64,000 bases of DNA from the NCBI RefSeq assembly GCF_001890385.1, contig NZ_CP018221.1:1599501-1663500 (forward strand), written 5' to 3'. Source of the stretch: Tardibacter chloracetimidivorans. Its GTDB lineage: Bacteria; Pseudomonadota; Alphaproteobacteria; Sphingomonadales; Sphingomonadaceae. Below the pieces are notes generated by a model that made no database searches, was not told the DNA's origin, and worked only from the letters and a program-made list of their open reading frames with translations. Shown here piece after piece: positions 63,267 through 64,000 of this stretch; position 1 is the first letter of the stretch, and each line of letters starts with the position of its first letter. A program made the position numbers and the translations under genes.

Positions 63267-64000
63267 GACCTTTCTCCTTCGAGCGGCCGTGATCGAATTG
63301 CGGGTCGCGCTTTTCGAGCATGGCCTGCAATGCTTCCTTGTGATCGTTGGAGATCATACTCAGGGTCTCAAGCCGGACATGGCTGTCCGCATCGGCCAAG
63401 GCCTGACGGCACAGGGCCATGTTGATGGAAACCTTGGTGGCGCTGAGTGCCTGGTAGGGCTTGGCCGCAAGCCTTTCGGCATAGTCGGCAACGGCGGAGG
63501 CCAATTCGGCCTCCGGAAGGGCCTTGTATATCAGCCCTATTTCCGCGGCCTCCCTTCCCGTCAACGGTTCTCCGGTCAACAGATGGTGGCGTGCCCGCGC
63601 ATAGCCTATCAGATGCGGCCACATCAGCGCCCCTCCGTCACCTGCCGAAAGGCCAACCAGCACATGAGGATCGGCAATTTTCGCGGCTTCATTTGCGAAG
63701 ACCACGTCGCACATCAGAGCAAGACTTGCGCCCAATCCCATGGCGTGACCATTCACATGGGCGATGGTCGGCTTCTCAAGCGCAAGAAGGGATTTCACAA
63801 TGTCGGGTGCATCGCCCATCTCCCGGAGGACGGTTGCGCCATCCTCGAGATTCGCGAGCATCTGATTGAGATCGCCCCCGCCTGAAAAGCAGCGTCCGGC
63901 ACCGGTGAGAACAACGATGTTGCATTCATCGTCACACTGGATGTCCTTGAACACGCGCGCCAGTTCGGCATGTAGCACATGGCCGGCGGCATTGACCGGA
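63259..64000 (-). CDS. Enoyl-CoA hydratase/isomerase (crotonase), 5' end outside the window
   Basis: The frame is open to the right edge (first residues there PVNAAGHVLHAELARV), so the start is not in the window. It has GRCFSGGGDLNQML, VNGHAMGLGASLALMCDVVF and VLVGLSAGDGGALMWPHLIG, the crotonase oxyanion-hole and active-site segments. The Asp in AGDGGAL takes the place of one catalytic Glu, as in several ring-hydrolysing or dehalogenating crotonases. It is the first visible gene of the operon gloA, FAD-dehydrogenase, Rieske oxygenase, ferredoxin. Confidence 0.9.
   Translation of the reverse strand, partial: PVNAAGHVLHAELARVFKDIQCDDECNIVVLTGAGRCFSGGGDLNQMLANLEDGATVLREMGDAPDIVKSLLALEKPTIAHVNGHAMGLGASLALMCDVVFANEAAKIADPHVLVGLSAGDGGALMWPHLIGYARARHHLLTGEPLTGREAAEIGLIYKALPEAELASAVADYAERLAAKPYQALSATKVSINMALCRQALADADSHVRLETLSMISNDHKEALQAMLEKRDPQFDHGRSKEKGHG

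Overview
The window is GC-rich bacterial DNA and most probably comes from a sphingomonad (Alphaproteobacteria, Sphingomonadales). The reasons are a usg-family gene next to groESL, a CIRCE-controlled chaperonin operon, a short tyrosine recombinase of a type I associate with sphingomonad mobile DNA, and a dense catabolic island with its own TonB-dependent receptor and CaiB-type CoA transferases. I ran no database search; family assignments rest on motifs and remembered family features.

Layout. (1) 1-3.4 kb: the end of an unknown gene, a three-gene minus-strand operon (unknown, usg, unknown; ATGA overlaps), and a divergent groES-groEL operon with a clear CIRCE operator. (2) 3.5-18.4 kb: a mosaic of mobile and broken DNA. 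It holds a tyrosine recombinase, a complete IS21-family element, debris of two acyl-CoA genes, a small XRE regulator divergent from a coupled pair of nuclease-like genes (PD-(D/E)XK and EEP), a fragment of prophage (ParB-methyltransferase, DUF5681, large terminase), a truncated serine recombinase, and an MFS gene cut at its 5' end and split by an IS630-family element. (3) 18.4-64 kb: a catabolic island interrupted by two more insertion sequences (IS1595 family at 19.2-20.4 kb, IS5/IS427 group at 58.6-59.4 kb).

How the island may work. Uptake: a TonB-dependent receptor and two MFS transporters. Oxidative attack: a Rieske oxygenase alpha subunit with a Rieske ferredoxin, a molybdopterin oxidoreductase, an OYE-type flavoenzyme, an epoxide hydrolase, SDRs, a zinc alcohol dehydrogenase and an aldehyde dehydrogenase. 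CoA-dependent breakdown: a class III CoA transferase, an alpha-methylacyl-CoA racemase-like protein, a thiolase-like lipid-transfer protein with a DUF35 partner (a possible retro-aldolase/thiolase pair), three enoyl-CoA hydratases, a glutaryl-CoA dehydrogenase, EtfAB and a two-subunit 3-oxoacid CoA transferase. A complete glyoxalase-like set (GloA-like, GloB-like and an FAD-linked 2-hydroxyacid dehydrogenase) lies at the right end. Regulation is by two translationally coupled LysR proteins and an AraC protein. The substrate cannot be read from sequence; a branched or alicyclic side-chain compound (terpenoid- or steroid-like) is my inference from the racemase plus the Ltp/DUF35 pair.

The points most worth following are the XRE/PD-(D/E)XK/EEP nuclease cassette with its operator repeats (7.7-10.0 kb), the six-gene CoA operon (33.9-40.0 kb) and the glyoxalase route (57.7-63.3 kb).
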